Origin: JAFKKF01 sp035651055
GTDB taxonomy: Bacteria; Pseudomonadota; Alphaproteobacteria; Rhizobiales; Kaistiaceae
Length of the DNA stretch: 64,000 nucleotides
Direction: 5' to 3'
Assembly (NCBI GenBank): GCA_035651055.1
Contig: DASRGK010000109.1
Coordinates: 1-64,000, forward strand
The notes under the pieces are model-generated. The model saw only the letters and a list, made by a program, of their open reading frames with translations, was not told the DNA's origin and made no database searches. The position numbers were made by a program, and so were the translations under genes. Shown piece by piece: positions 41,383 through 49,842 of the stretch (positions within the stretch are counted from its first letter, which is position 1; each line of letters begins with the position of its first letter).

Positions 41383-42231
41383 TCAGGCGGCGTCCCAGCC
41401 CTTCCGGATCAGCTTGTAGCCGTCGCGATAGACCTCTTCCGGCGTCTTCGACAGGTCGCGCCAGATCTTGGTCGCGGCGCCGAGCGCCGGCAGCGCGCGG
41501 CCGAACGACTCGATGGTCAGCCAGTTGTCGTAGCCGGCCTTCTTCAGCGCCTTGAAGGTCTTCGCCCACGGCACGTGGCCGCGGCCGGGAACGCCGCGGT
41601 CGTTTTCCGAGATGTGGACGTGGATGACGTTCTTCGCGTTCCGGGTATAGGCGCCGACGGGGTCCTGCTCGTCGATGTTGGCGTGGAAGGTGTCGTACAT
41701 CGTCTTGATCGCCGGGTGGTCGACGTATTCGACGTAGCGGTTGAGGTCGTCCATGGTGTTGGCGAAGTAGCACTCGAAGCGGTTGACGGCCTCGAGCGCG
41801 ATGCGGACGCCGCGCTTCAGCGCCGCCTCGCCGACCTTGAGGTGGACTTCCTTGGCGCGCTTCCGCTCCTCGTCGGTCGGCGGATTGCCGGAGAAGACCC
41901 CGAGCGTCTGGTGGAGCGGCCCGCCGACGACCTTGCCGCCGAAGGCTTCGGTGCAGTCGAGCACCCAGGTGAGATACTTCACCGCGTTCCTGCGCACCGC
42001 CTTGTCGGGCGAGATCGGGTTGGCGTCGAGCGACTGGACGATGGCGATGCCGTTCGCCTCCAGCCCCTCGTCGTCGAGCCACTTCTTGATCTTGCGGAAA
42101 TGCGCCGGCTTCCCTTCGAAGATCGGCACCTCGACGCCGTCGTAGCCGGTCTTCTTGATGTCGGCGAGAAGGTGCCGGTGATCCTCCGTGACGTGCGTCG
42201 TCCAGAGCATCATGTCGAAGCCGATCTTCAT
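41383..42231 (-). CDS. Sugar phosphate isomerase/epimerase (AP endonuclease 2 family)
   Basis: A 282-residue TIM barrel, KIGFDMMLWTTHVTEDHRHL at the start. Metal-ligand residues fit the D-psicose/tagatose 3-epimerase-like group: Glu in RIALEAVNRFECYF, Asp/His in KTMYDTFHANIDEQ, His in VIHVHISENDRGVPGRGHV, and Glu in WLTIESFGRALP. ATG 42231 has GGGGGAG upstream and begins the conserved part. It is monocistronic, ending in a strong terminator. A ketose 3-epimerase activity is the best guess, but the substrate is not fixed. Confidence 0.88.
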   Translation of the reverse strand: MKIGFDMMLWTTHVTEDHRHLLADIKKTGYDGVEVPIFEGKPAHFRKIKKWLDDEGLEANGIAIVQSLDANPISPDKAVRRNAVKYLTWVLDCTEAFGGKVVGGPLHQTLGVFSGNPPTDEERKRAKEVHLKVGEAALKRGVRIALEAVNRFECYFANTMDDLNRYVEYVDHPAIKTMYDTFHANIDEQDPVGAYTRNAKNVIHVHISENDRGVPGRGHVPWAKTFKALKKAGYDNWLTIESFGRALPALGAATKIWRDLSKTPEEVYRDGYKLIRKGWDAA

Positions 42232-42365
42232 TTTGGTGCGCTCCCCCGCAGCTGTGTTTCCCGGAACTATAGGCGATGCCGGTTGGCAGGCGAAGCCGCC
42301 GCGGAGCGGCACTGGCACGCACCGTCCGACTCCCCTAATTTCGCGCCAGACGGGAGGACAGGAAG

Positions 42366-42833
42366 ATGGCGGAACTCGAGGGCCGCTGCGCCTGCGGCGC
42401 GGTACGCTACAGCCTTGGCTCGGCGCCGATGTTCGTCCATTGCTGCCACTGCCTCGACTGCCAGCGGCAGACCGGGAGCGCCTTCGTCCTCAACGCCTTG
42501 ATCGAGCGCGACCGGGTGCGGCTCCTTTCCGGCGCGACGCACGGGATCCGGGTGCCGACCGATAGCGGCCGGCCGCACGAAATCCACCGCTGCCCGACCT
42601 GCGAGGTGGCGCTCTGGAGCCACTATGGCGGCAACGAAAAGATCGCCTTCGTCCGCATCGGGACGCTGGCGCAGCCCGCGGCGCTCACGCCGGACGTGCA
42701 CATCTACACGCGCTCGAAGCAGCCCTGGGTGGTCATCCCGGAGGGTGTGCCGGCATTCGAGGCTTATTACGACTCGAAGAAGCTCTGGCCGGCGGCAAGT
42801 TTGGAGAGACGGAAGGTCGTGATGAGTTTGTAG
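42366..42833 (+). CDS. GFA-family zinc protein (glutathione-dependent formaldehyde-activating enzyme-like)
   Basis: A 155-residue member of the GFA/CENP-V family. Zinc ligands: CACG (residues 8-10), CCHCLDCQRQTG (about 30-37) and CPTCEVALWS (about 80-83). GGAGG lies upstream of ATG 42366. Family members are often named for S-hydroxymethylglutathione synthase, but the real substrate varies. It is followed by a repeat-rich region. Confidence 0.93.
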   Translation: MAELEGRCACGAVRYSLGSAPMFVHCCHCLDCQRQTGSAFVLNALIERDRVRLLSGATHGIRVPTDSGRPHEIHRCPTCEVALWSHYGGNEKIAFVRIGTLAQPAALTPDVHIYTRSKQPWVVIPEGVPAFEAYYDSKKLWPAASLERRKVVMSL

Positions 42834-42940
42834 GGTCGGCTGAGGCGCGAAGCGCCGAGCCCACCGAACTCGACACTCCCGCGATTAATCCGGCTGGGAA
42901 ATCTCACACTGTCGTTCGTCAGTGTTGCTCAACCATCGAG

Positions 42941-42987
42941 GTCCTGGGTCTGCAGCGCACCACTTCGTGCTGCGCCGCGCCCGGGAC
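42941..42987. repeat. Extragenic palindrome
   Basis: Outer arms GTCCTGGG and CCCGGGAC (one mismatch) enclose inner arms GCAGCGCAC (42952-42960) and GTGCTGC (42967-42973). The sequence type resembles repeats found between genes in Bradyrhizobium-like genomes, from memory. Confidence 0.5.
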
Positions 42988-43018
42988 GACAATTCGCGTT
43001 GAAGAGCCGAGCAATAAT

Positions 43019-43051
43019 GGTGGGCACGCGCCTTTTGGCGCTTTACCCACC
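43019..43051. repeat. Extragenic palindrome
   Basis: GGTGGG (43019-43024) pairs with CCCACC (43046-43051), and GCGCC (43028-43032) with GGCGC (43037-43041), around a TTTT loop. Confidence 0.5.
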
Positions 43052-43087
43052 CTACCCAACGGCTGTTTCCTCACACATCTACCCGAT

Positions 43088-43223
43088 CGTCCCCGCGCTA
43101 TGCGGGGACCCAGGCCGGTGCCAGAGCGCGTAGCGTTGGGAAAGGGTGGCGGAGCAATAATCCCCGCAATCTCGCACCGCGCTTTGCCAGAGCCAGTCTG
43201 GGTCCCCGCATGGCGCGGGGACG
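43088..43223. repeat. 136-bp MITE-like element with 26-bp terminal inverted repeats (copy 1)
   Basis: The left end (43088-43113) and right end (43198-43223) are inverted repeats matching at 25 of 26 positions. Each end is itself palindromic (CCCCGC...GCGGGG, then ACCCAG pointing inward). The core end sequence is shared with the element at 45565-45683, so both belong to one family. No coding capacity. Confidence 0.75.
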
Positions 43224-43268
43224 AGCGGATACGGAATTGAGGTTGAGCGAACGGATGGGCGGGCGTTC

Positions 43269-44435
43269 TTACACCTTCGTCCAGACGCCCCCGGCCTTGC
43301 TCGAGGCGAGCGCGGCCTCGACGAACTCCATCCCGACCAGCCCGTCCTCGACCGTCGGGTAGGTGACACCCGCCTCCGGTTTCTTCCCGCTGCGCGCAGC
43401 CCGGATGGCGCGGGCGATCTCGCTATAGAGGTTGGCGAAGCCTTCGAGGTAGCCCTCGGGGTGGCCGGAGGGCACGCGCGAGACGCGGCCAGCCTCCGGC
43501 CCCGCGCCGGCGCCGGCGCGCGTGATCAGGCGCGGCGTCTGACCGAGCGCGGAGAACCAGAGATAGTTCGGGTCCTCCTGCCGCCATTCGAGGCCGCCCT
43601 TCGAGCCGTAGACGCGGAGCGCGAGGCCGTTCTCGTTGCCGGGCGCGACCTGGCTCGCCCAGAGCATGCCCTTCGCGCCGCCCTTCCAGCGGAGAAGGAT
43701 GTTGTTGTTGTCGTCGATGCGGCGGCCCTTGACGAAGGTCGACACGTCGGCCAACAGCGAATCGAGCTTCAGGCCGGTGACGAAGCAGGCGAGGTTGTAG
43801 GCATGGGTGCCGATGTCGCCGAGCGCGCCGGCGCCCGACTTCTTCGGGTCGGTCCGCCACGCCGCCTGTTTCTGCCCGGTCTTCTCCAGCGGCTCGCTCA
43901 GCCAGTCCTGCGCGTACTCGGCCTGGACGATCCGGATGTCGCCGATCTCGCCGGCCGCGATAATCGCCTTCGCCTGCCGGATCATCGGGTAGCCGGTGTA
44001 GTTGTGGGTGACGGCGAAAATCTTCTTCGTCCTCTTCGTCAGCGCGACGAGGTCCTTCGCTTCGGCCACGGTCAATGACAGCGGCTTGTCGCAGATGACG
44101 TGGATGCCGGCATTGAGGAAGGCGGTCGCGATCGGCGCGTGCATGTGGTTGGGCGTGACGATCGACACCGCCTCGATGCCGTCCGCCCGCTTCGCCTCCG
44201 CCGCCGCCATTTTCTGATACGAGCCGTAGGACCGGTCGGCGGCGAGGCCGAGTTCCGCCGCGGAAGCCCGCGCCCGCTCCTTGTCCGCCGACAGCGCGCC
44301 GGCGACGAGCACGTAGTTGTCGTCCATGCGGGCGGCGAGCCGGTGCACGGCGCCGATGAAGGCGCCCTGCCCGCCGCCGACCATGCCGTAGCGAATGCGG
44401 CCGCCCGCAGCGGCGTCGCTCCGTCCCTCAACCAT
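43269..44435 (-). CDS. Gfo/Idh/MocA-family sugar oxidoreductase
   Basis: A 388-residue NAD(P)-dependent dehydrogenase. GMVGGGQGAFIGAVHRLAA is the Rossmann start, VSIVTPNHMHAPIA and GIHVICDKPLSLTVAEAKDL carry the family's catalytic Lys in DKP, and GDIGTHAYNLACFVTG holds the conserved GxxxH. ATG 44435 follows GGGGAG. It lies 12 bp downstream of the isomerase gene and forms a pair with it. Members oxidise sugars or inositols; the pair probably converts one sugar derivative in sequence. Confidence 0.92.
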   Translation of the reverse strand: MVEGRSDAAAGGRIRYGMVGGGQGAFIGAVHRLAARMDDNYVLVAGALSADKERARASAAELGLAADRSYGSYQKMAAAEAKRADGIEAVSIVTPNHMHAPIATAFLNAGIHVICDKPLSLTVAEAKDLVALTKRTKKIFAVTHNYTGYPMIRQAKAIIAAGEIGDIRIVQAEYAQDWLSEPLEKTGQKQAAWRTDPKKSGAGALGDIGTHAYNLACFVTGLKLDSLLADVSTFVKGRRIDDNNNILLRWKGGAKGMLWASQVAPGNENGLALRVYGSKGGLEWRQEDPNYLWFSALGQTPRLITRAGAGAGPEAGRVSRVPSGHPEGYLEGFANLYSEIARAIRAARSGKKPEAGVTYPTVEDGLVGMEFVEAALASSKAGGVWTKV

Positions 44436-44447
44436 CTTCGTCTCCCC

Positions 44448-45503
44448 TTACGCGATGCCGAGCATCTTGCGGTTCGCCTTGTCGTCGGTCTTCGCATCGG
44501 CGAAGTCGTCGAAGGCGCGCGCGGTCACCTCGATAATGTGGCTCTGGATGAACGGAGCGCCCTCGCGCGCGCCCTGCTCCGGGCTCTTGATCGCGCATTC
44601 CCATTCGAGCACCGCCCAGCCGTCGTAGTCGTACTGGGCGAGCTTGGAAAAAATGCCCTTGAAGTCGACCTGCCCGTCGCCGAGCGAGCGGAAACGGCCG
44701 GCGCGGTTCAGCCAGGACTGGAAGCCGGAATAGACGCCCTGCTTGCCGGTCGGGTTGAACTCCGCGTCCTTGACGTGGAAGGCGAAAATCCGCTCGTGGT
44801 AGAAATCGATGAACTGCAGGTAGTCGAGGCACTGCAGGACGAAGTGCGACGGGTCGTAGTTGATGCCGCAGCGCGGGTGGTTGCCGACACGCTCGAGGAA
44901 CATCTCGAACGTCGCGCCGTCCATCACGTCTTCGCTCGGATGCAGTTCGAACCCGACGTCGACGCCCTGGCTGTCGCAGAAATCGAAGATCGGCTTCCAG
45001 CGCCGCGCCAGCTCGTCGAAGCCGGCCTCGACCATGCCCGGCGGACGCTGCGGGAAGGGATAGAGGAAGGGCCAGGAAAAGGCGCCGGTGAACGACACCA
45101 TCGTGTCGAGGCCGAGATTGCGGCAGGCCTTGGCGCCGTTCTTCACCTGCTCGATCGCCCACTTGGTGCGCGCCTTCGGGTTGCCGCGCACTTCCGGGGC
45201 GGCGAAGGCGTCGAAGCCGCTGTCATAGACCGGGTTGACCGCGACCAGCTGGCCCTGCAGGTGGGTGGACAGCTCGGTTATCTCGACGCCGGCTTCCTTG
45301 CAGATGCCCTTCACCTCGTCGGCGTAGGTCTTGCTCGTCGCCGCCTTCTTCAGGTCGAAGAGCCGCCCGTCCCAGGTCGGGATCTGGATGCCCTTGTAGC
45401 CTAGCGAGGCGGCCCATTTGGCCATCCCTCCGAGCGAATTGTACGGCGCCGCGTCGCCGGCGAACTGGGCAAGGAAGATTGCCGGCCCCTTGATCGTTTT
45501 CAT
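44448..45503 (-). CDS. Sugar phosphate isomerase/epimerase (xylose isomerase-like TIM barrel)
   Basis: A 351-residue TIM barrel: GPAIFLAQFAGDAAPYNSLG, AASLGYKGIQIPTWDGRLFD, ELSTHLQGQLVAVNPVYD, GFELHPSEDVMDG (metal Glu/His), CGINYDPSHFVLQ (Asp/His), FAFHVKDAEF and WAVLEWECAI (Glu). ATG 45503 has GAGGGAAC upstream. It is in an operon with the Gfo/Idh gene and separated from xylA by an inverted-repeat element. Not a hexose isomerase of the XylA type, whose motifs differ; the substrate is unknown. Confidence 0.9.
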   Translation of the reverse strand: MKTIKGPAIFLAQFAGDAAPYNSLGGMAKWAASLGYKGIQIPTWDGRLFDLKKAATSKTYADEVKGICKEAGVEITELSTHLQGQLVAVNPVYDSGFDAFAAPEVRGNPKARTKWAIEQVKNGAKACRNLGLDTMVSFTGAFSWPFLYPFPQRPPGMVEAGFDELARRWKPIFDFCDSQGVDVGFELHPSEDVMDGATFEMFLERVGNHPRCGINYDPSHFVLQCLDYLQFIDFYHERIFAFHVKDAEFNPTGKQGVYSGFQSWLNRAGRFRSLGDGQVDFKGIFSKLAQYDYDGWAVLEWECAIKSPEQGAREGAPFIQSHIIEVTARAFDDFADAKTDDKANRKMLGIA

Positions 45504-45564
45504 ACTTGGTTCCCTCACTTATATTGGGCGGCGGGGTTGCCCCCCGTCCGCGACTGTCCCCGAG

Positions 45565-45683
45565 TGTCATCCCCGCGAAAGCGGGGACCCAGTAGCCGCA
45601 GCTGTCGCAGGACGAGGCGCTCCCGCCGTGCCCCTTATTGTATCCGCATCGCGTACTGGTTCCCCGCTTTCGCGGGGATGACA
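45565..45683. repeat. 119-bp MITE-like element with 29-bp terminal inverted repeats (copy 2)
   Basis: Left end 45565-45593 and right end 45655-45683 match as inverted repeats at 28 of 29 positions. Each end contains the palindrome CCCCGCGAAAGCGGGG followed inward by ACCCAGT (or its variant). The same end core occurs in the element at 43088-43223. It sits in the 219-bp gap between xylA and the isomerase gene, so it may act as a transcript boundary. Confidence 0.8.
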
Positions 45684-45722
45684 GTTGTTGATTGTGGTGT
45701 TTCTCCCAACTCCTGCCACCGC

Positions 45723-47039
45723 CTACAAATAATCGTTGATCAGCCGCTCGAGGTATTCCTGCCGGCCGCTCTTCGGCTTCGGCTCGATGTTCCGGTTGAG
45801 CACGTAGTTGGAGAGGTCGTCGAGCGAGCGCTTGCCGGCAAGGATCGCCTTCCCTTCCTTGCCGTTCCAGCCGGCATAGCGGTCTTCGATGAAGCCGTCG
45901 AGCTTGCCGTCGCCGATGATCTTCTCCGCAACCAGCAGCGCCCGCGCCGCGGCGTCCATCGAGGCGACATGGGCGGTGAGAAGATCGTCCGGGTCGATCG
46001 ACTGGCGACGGATCTTGGCGTCGAAGTTCATGCCGCCGGTGGTGAAGCCGCCGGCCTTGAGGATGTAGTACCAGGCGAGCGCCAGCTCGCCGACGTTCAT
46101 GGCGAACTGGTCGGTGTCCCAGCCGAGCAGGTAGTCGCCGCGGTTCAGATCGAGCGAGCCGAAAATGCCGAGGGCGGCGGCGAGCGCGATCTCGTGCTCG
46201 AAGCTGTGGCCGGCAAGAATGGCGTGGTTCTGCTCGATGTTGATCTTGACCTGCTTCTCCAGGTCGAAGGCCTTCAGCATCCCGTAGATCGTGCCGACGT
46301 CGTAGTCGTACTGGTGCTTGGTCGGCTCCTTCGGCTTCGGCTCGATGAGGATCGTGCCCTTGAAGCCGATCTTGTTCTTGTGCTCGACCACCATCGTCAG
46401 GAACCGGCCGAGCTGGTCGAGTTCGCGCTTGATGTCGGTGTTGAGGAGCGTCTCGTAACCCTCGCGCCCGCCCCAGAGAACGTAGTTCTCGCCGCCCAGC
46501 TCGTGGGTGAGTTCGAGCACGTTCTTCACCTGCGCCCCGGCATAGGCGAACACGTCGGGGTCCGGGTTGGTCGCCGCGCCCGCCATGTAGCGGCGGTTGG
46601 AGAAGAGGTTGGCGGTGCCCCAGAGGAGCTTCACCTTCGACTTCTCCATTTTCCTGGCGAACAATTCGCCGATCTCGCGCACGTTCCGGTTCGATTCCTT
46701 CAGCGAGGAACCCTCCGGCGCGATGTCGCGGTCATGGAAGGTGAAGAACGGAACCCCCAAGAGGCGGAACATCTCGAAGGCGACGTCGGCCTTCTGGCGT
46801 GCGCCTTCCATTGCGTCGGCGGTATGCATCCAAGGCCGCATGAAGGTCTCGCCGCCGAACGGGTCGCCGCCCGGCCAGGTGAAGGAGTGCCAGTAGCAGA
46901 CGGCGAAGCGCGTATGGTCCTCCATGCGCTTGCCGAGCACCTTCTTGTCGGGGTCGTACCAGCGGAAGGCGAGCGCATCGCCGGCCCTGGCGCCCTTGTA
47001 GGCGACCGGCTTTTCCTGGGTGAAGAAACGGGCACTCAT
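45723..47039 (-). CDS. xylA: Xylose isomerase
   Basis: A 438-residue enzyme converting D-xylose to D-xylulose. Signature motifs: VPFFTFHDRDIAPEG (catalytic His/Asp), VLWGGREGYETLLNTD, ILIEPKPKEPTKHQYDYD (metal Glu), INIEQNHAILAGH and SLDLNRGDYLLGWDTDQF. The length matches the long class II isomerases of proteobacteria. Its ATG overlaps the xylB stop by 4 bp, so the operon reads xylB then xylA. Confidence 0.98.
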   Translation of the reverse strand: MSARFFTQEKPVAYKGARAGDALAFRWYDPDKKVLGKRMEDHTRFAVCYWHSFTWPGGDPFGGETFMRPWMHTADAMEGARQKADVAFEMFRLLGVPFFTFHDRDIAPEGSSLKESNRNVREIGELFARKMEKSKVKLLWGTANLFSNRRYMAGAATNPDPDVFAYAGAQVKNVLELTHELGGENYVLWGGREGYETLLNTDIKRELDQLGRFLTMVVEHKNKIGFKGTILIEPKPKEPTKHQYDYDVGTIYGMLKAFDLEKQVKINIEQNHAILAGHSFEHEIALAAALGIFGSLDLNRGDYLLGWDTDQFAMNVGELALAWYYILKAGGFTTGGMNFDAKIRRQSIDPDDLLTAHVASMDAAARALLVAEKIIGDGKLDGFIEDRYAGWNGKEGKAILAGKRSLDDLSNYVLNRNIEPKPKSGRQEYLERLINDYL

Positions 47040-48493
47040 CGGGACGTCGCCTCCTTGGTGGCAGGATAGAGTTTCTTGTAGCGAAGGTACGCTTCGGCAA
47101 AGGCCGGAACGAGCTTCCGGTCGGGCTCGACCGTCTCGCGGATCTTCGGCTGCGCGCAGACGGCGAACGGGTCGGCATTCTCGGCGGCAATCAGCCCGAG
47201 CCGGGCGGCGCCAAGGCCGGCGCCAAAGTCGCCCTCTTCGGGCAGGTCGATGACGATATCGAGCGTATCGGCGAGAATCTGCAGCCAGCGGCGCGAGCGC
47301 GAGCCGCCGCCGACGGCAAGCGCCCGCTTCACGTCGGCGCCGGCCGAGCGGAGCGCGGCGAGGCTGTCGGCGAAGGCGAAGCTCACGCCTTCGAGCACCG
47401 CTCGGGCGAGCGCCGTCCGGTCGGCGCCGTAGGATAGTCCCACGAAGCTGCCGCGGATGTTGGCGTCGTTGTGCGGCGTCCGCTCGCCGCCGAGATAGGG
47501 CAGGAAGGCGACCTCGCCGGGTCCCTCGCGATGGCCCTCGAGCGGCCGGGTCAGTTCACCGGCATCGGTCGCGAAAACGCCCGCCAGCCAGTCCAGCGCG
47601 CCGGCCGCCGAGAGGATCACGCCCATCTGGTGCCAGGTATCCGGCACGGCGTGGCAGAAGGCATGGACCGCCGTCGCCGGGTCGGGCGAGAAGCGCGCGT
47701 TGGAAACGAAAAGGACGCCCGACGTGCCGAGCGAGACGAAGGCCGTGCCCGGCCGGACGACGCCGACGCCGCAGGCTGAGGCGGCATTGTCGCCGCCGCC
47801 GCCGGCCACGACCGGGGCCGAGCCCATGCCCCAGCGGCGCGCCAGCTCGGCGCGAAGCTTCCCGGTCGGCGCCGAGCCCTCGTAGAGCTTCGGCATGTGC
47901 TTCCGCGACAGGTGCGTGGCGGCAAGCAGATCGTCGCTCCAGTCGCGCCCGGCCACGTCCAGCCACGACGTGCCGGCGGAATCCGACATTTCCGATGCGT
48001 GGTCGCCGGTCAGCTTCAGCCGAACGTAGTCCTTCGGCAGCAGGACCTTGGCGACCCTGGCGAAGGTTGCCTTCTCGTGCCGCTCGACCCAGACCAGCTT
48101 CGGCGCGGTGAACCCGGGAAAGACGATGTTGCCGGTGATCTTGCGGAACTTCGGGTCGCGGTCGAGTTCGGCTGCCTCGTCAGCCGAGCGCACGTCGTTC
48201 CAGAGGATGCACGGGCGAAGCGGCTTGTCGGCGGCGTCGAGTAGCGTCGCTCCGTGCATGTGGCCGGAAAGGCCGATGCCGCGCACCGCGCCCAGTTCCT
48301 TCGGGTGCTCGCGGGCAAGCCCGTCCAGCACCTTCTCGCAGGCGGTCCACCAGCTCTCCGGGTCCTGTTCGGACCAGCCGGCATGCGGACGCGAGACTTC
48401 GAGCGGCGCCGTGCGGCTGGCGACGACGCGCTCCGCGCCATCCATCAGCACGCCCTTCACCGAGGACGTTCCTATGTCGAGACCGAGATACAT
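47036..48493 (-). CDS. xylB: Xylulokinase
   Basis: A 485-residue FGGY sugar kinase phosphorylating D-xylulose. YLGLDIGTSSVKGVLMD is the phosphate-1 motif, LSGHMHGATLLDA and CILWNDVRSADEA the substrate loop, FPGFTAPKLVWV, the catalytic Asp in AGGGGDNAASACG, and LAVGGGSRSRRWLQI near the end. ATG 48493 follows GGGGGAG. It lies 35 bp after the LacI-type regulator, on the same strand. Confidence 0.97.
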   Translation of the reverse strand: MYLGLDIGTSSVKGVLMDGAERVVASRTAPLEVSRPHAGWSEQDPESWWTACEKVLDGLAREHPKELGAVRGIGLSGHMHGATLLDAADKPLRPCILWNDVRSADEAAELDRDPKFRKITGNIVFPGFTAPKLVWVERHEKATFARVAKVLLPKDYVRLKLTGDHASEMSDSAGTSWLDVAGRDWSDDLLAATHLSRKHMPKLYEGSAPTGKLRAELARRWGMGSAPVVAGGGGDNAASACGVGVVRPGTAFVSLGTSGVLFVSNARFSPDPATAVHAFCHAVPDTWHQMGVILSAAGALDWLAGVFATDAGELTRPLEGHREGPGEVAFLPYLGGERTPHNDANIRGSFVGLSYGADRTALARAVLEGVSFAFADSLAALRSAGADVKRALAVGGGSRSRRWLQILADTLDIVIDLPEEGDFGAGLGAARLGLIAAENADPFAVCAQPKIRETVEPDRKLVPAFAEAYLRYKKLYPATKEATSR

Positions 48494-48528
48494 CGTTCTG
48501 GGCGCTCCCCCACGCCCGTCCGTATTGG

Positions 48529-49554
48529 CTACGGAACGTTGTCGCGAATGAAGATGTCGATGCGGATGCGTTCCTGTCCAGCGTCGATCGGAAGCCCCTC
48601 GCGCTCCGCGATCAGCACGCGCGCGGCGCTCCGCGCCTCGTGTCCCGCGTCCTGGTTGATGATGGCGTCGATGGTGCCGCGGATCAGGTGGCGGCGCGAG
48701 AACGGCGTCAGCTCGTGCGCGATGTAGGTCACGTCGCGCGCCCTTCCCGTCGCCTCGAGCGCGGCAACGATGCCGGCATTGCCCGCGCCGACATTGTAGA
48801 TCCCGACCAGGTCGGGATGCTCGGCAAGCAGGGCCGACGCCAGCGCCTCGACGCGCCCGTCGTCGTCGCGGCCTTCCCGCACCGGCAGCAGTTCCAGCGC
48901 CGGGAAGTCGCGGGCGAGCACCTCCTCGAAGCCGATGCGGCGCTCGTTGTGGTCGCGGAGTGCGACCGAGCCGGCGATGAGGCCGATCTTGCCCGTGCGG
49001 CCGGCCAGGAACCGGCCGAGCAGCGTCCCGGCGGTGCGCCCGGCGGCGGAATTGTCGATGCCGACATAATGCGCCCGCCTGGCGCGCGGGGTGTCCGAGA
49101 CGAGCGTCACCACGGTGACGCCGGAGTCGGTCAGGTCGTCGATCGCCTGGCGGACGGCGGGATGGTCGAGCGCAACGACTGCGACGCCGTCGACCTCGCC
49201 CTTCAGCCGCTCCAGCGCATGCGCCAGCACCTCGCCGTCGAAGACATCGACCTGCCCGATCTCGATATCGACCCGCTCCTCGGCGAGCCATTCGGCGGTG
49301 GCGCGGACCCGATCTTCCAGCGCCTCCATGAAGGCATTGTGGCCGCGGGGAAGAATGAAGCGGAAGTGATGATCGCGGCCGCGGGCGAGGCGCGCCGCCA
49401 GCCGGTCCGGCTTGTACTTGAGCAGGCTGATCGCGGCCTGGACCCGCTCGACCGTGCCGGCATGAACGCCCGGACGCCGGTTCATGACGCGGTCGACCGT
49501 CGCGAGGCTCACCCCGGCGGTCCTGGCCACATCGAGCAATGTCTTGCGCGCCAT
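48529..49554 (-). CDS. LacI-family transcriptional regulator of the xylose genes
   Basis: A 341-residue repressor. The N-terminal helix-turn-helix TLLDVARTAGVSLATVDRVM and hinge RRPGVHAGTVERVQAAI are followed by a periplasmic-binding-protein-like ligand domain (about 60-340; GVAVVALDHPAVRQAI, HYVGIDNSAAGRTAGTLLG, GIYNVGAGNAGIVAAL). Being first in the strand with xylB and xylA, it very likely responds to xylose or a related sugar and controls the cluster from the promoter upstream of 49554. LacI-type control of xylose genes is usual in alphaproteobacteria. Confidence 0.9.
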   Translation of the reverse strand: MARKTLLDVARTAGVSLATVDRVMNRRPGVHAGTVERVQAAISLLKYKPDRLAARLARGRDHHFRFILPRGHNAFMEALEDRVRATAEWLAEERVDIEIGQVDVFDGEVLAHALERLKGEVDGVAVVALDHPAVRQAIDDLTDSGVTVVTLVSDTPRARRAHYVGIDNSAAGRTAGTLLGRFLAGRTGKIGLIAGSVALRDHNERRIGFEEVLARDFPALELLPVREGRDDDGRVEALASALLAEHPDLVGIYNVGAGNAGIVAALEATGRARDVTYIAHELTPFSRRHLIRGTIDAIINQDAGHEARSAARVLIAEREGLPIDAGQERIRIDIFIRDNVP

Positions 49555-49842
49555 TCTTCAGCCTCTTCGGCGCATTGATTATCGCGCCGCTTCGGCGATT
49601 GCAATTTCGCCCCGAATCCGGTGTTTCAGCTTTGAACTCCGGCCGAAACGCGATGACGGACCGTGCCCCGATAGACCTTATCCGCCAGCCTCTTGGCCGT
49701 AGTCCCCGCTTGCCGGCCGGAGCGACCGCCCGCCGGCGATGGGCGCACATCAACCGGGCCGGGAGCCCACCGTCTTCGCGCATGGCAGAGCGCGGGCAAA
49801 GCGACTAAGACAACCGCACCAACGCCGGAGCACCCGACACGC
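49555..49842. other. Divergent intergenic region between the LacI-type gene and pepN
   Basis: No gene seen. A short inverted repeat ATCGC/GCGAT (49581-49585/49595-49599) near the regulator start is a weak operator candidate. The promoters of the xylose operon and of pepN must lie here. Confidence 0.3.

Larger units (their letters stand above)
42834..43268. other. Hairpin-rich intergenic region
   Basis: No gene was seen. Five structures lie in a row: GGCGC-GAA-GCGCC (42844-42856), ACACTG/CAGTGT (42906-42925), a long stem-loop from GTCCTGGG to CCCGGGAC (42941-42987), GGTGGG...GCGCC/GGCGC...CCCACC (43019-43051), and the terminal-inverted-repeat element at 43088-43223. This looks like a nest of extragenic repeats. 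Confidence 0.6.

Noticed and set aside
49581..49599. LacI-type operator candidate ATCGC-N9-GCGAT
   Set aside because: Arms of 5 bp in GC-rich DNA are too weak, and the spacing is atypical for a LacI operator. It is mentioned only as a weak candidate in the intergenic entry.
48494..49783. Leftward extension of the xylB frame by about 430 codons
   Set aside because: The extension overlaps the LacI gene in another frame on the same strand and is not protein-like. xylB starts at 48493 with a good ribosome site.
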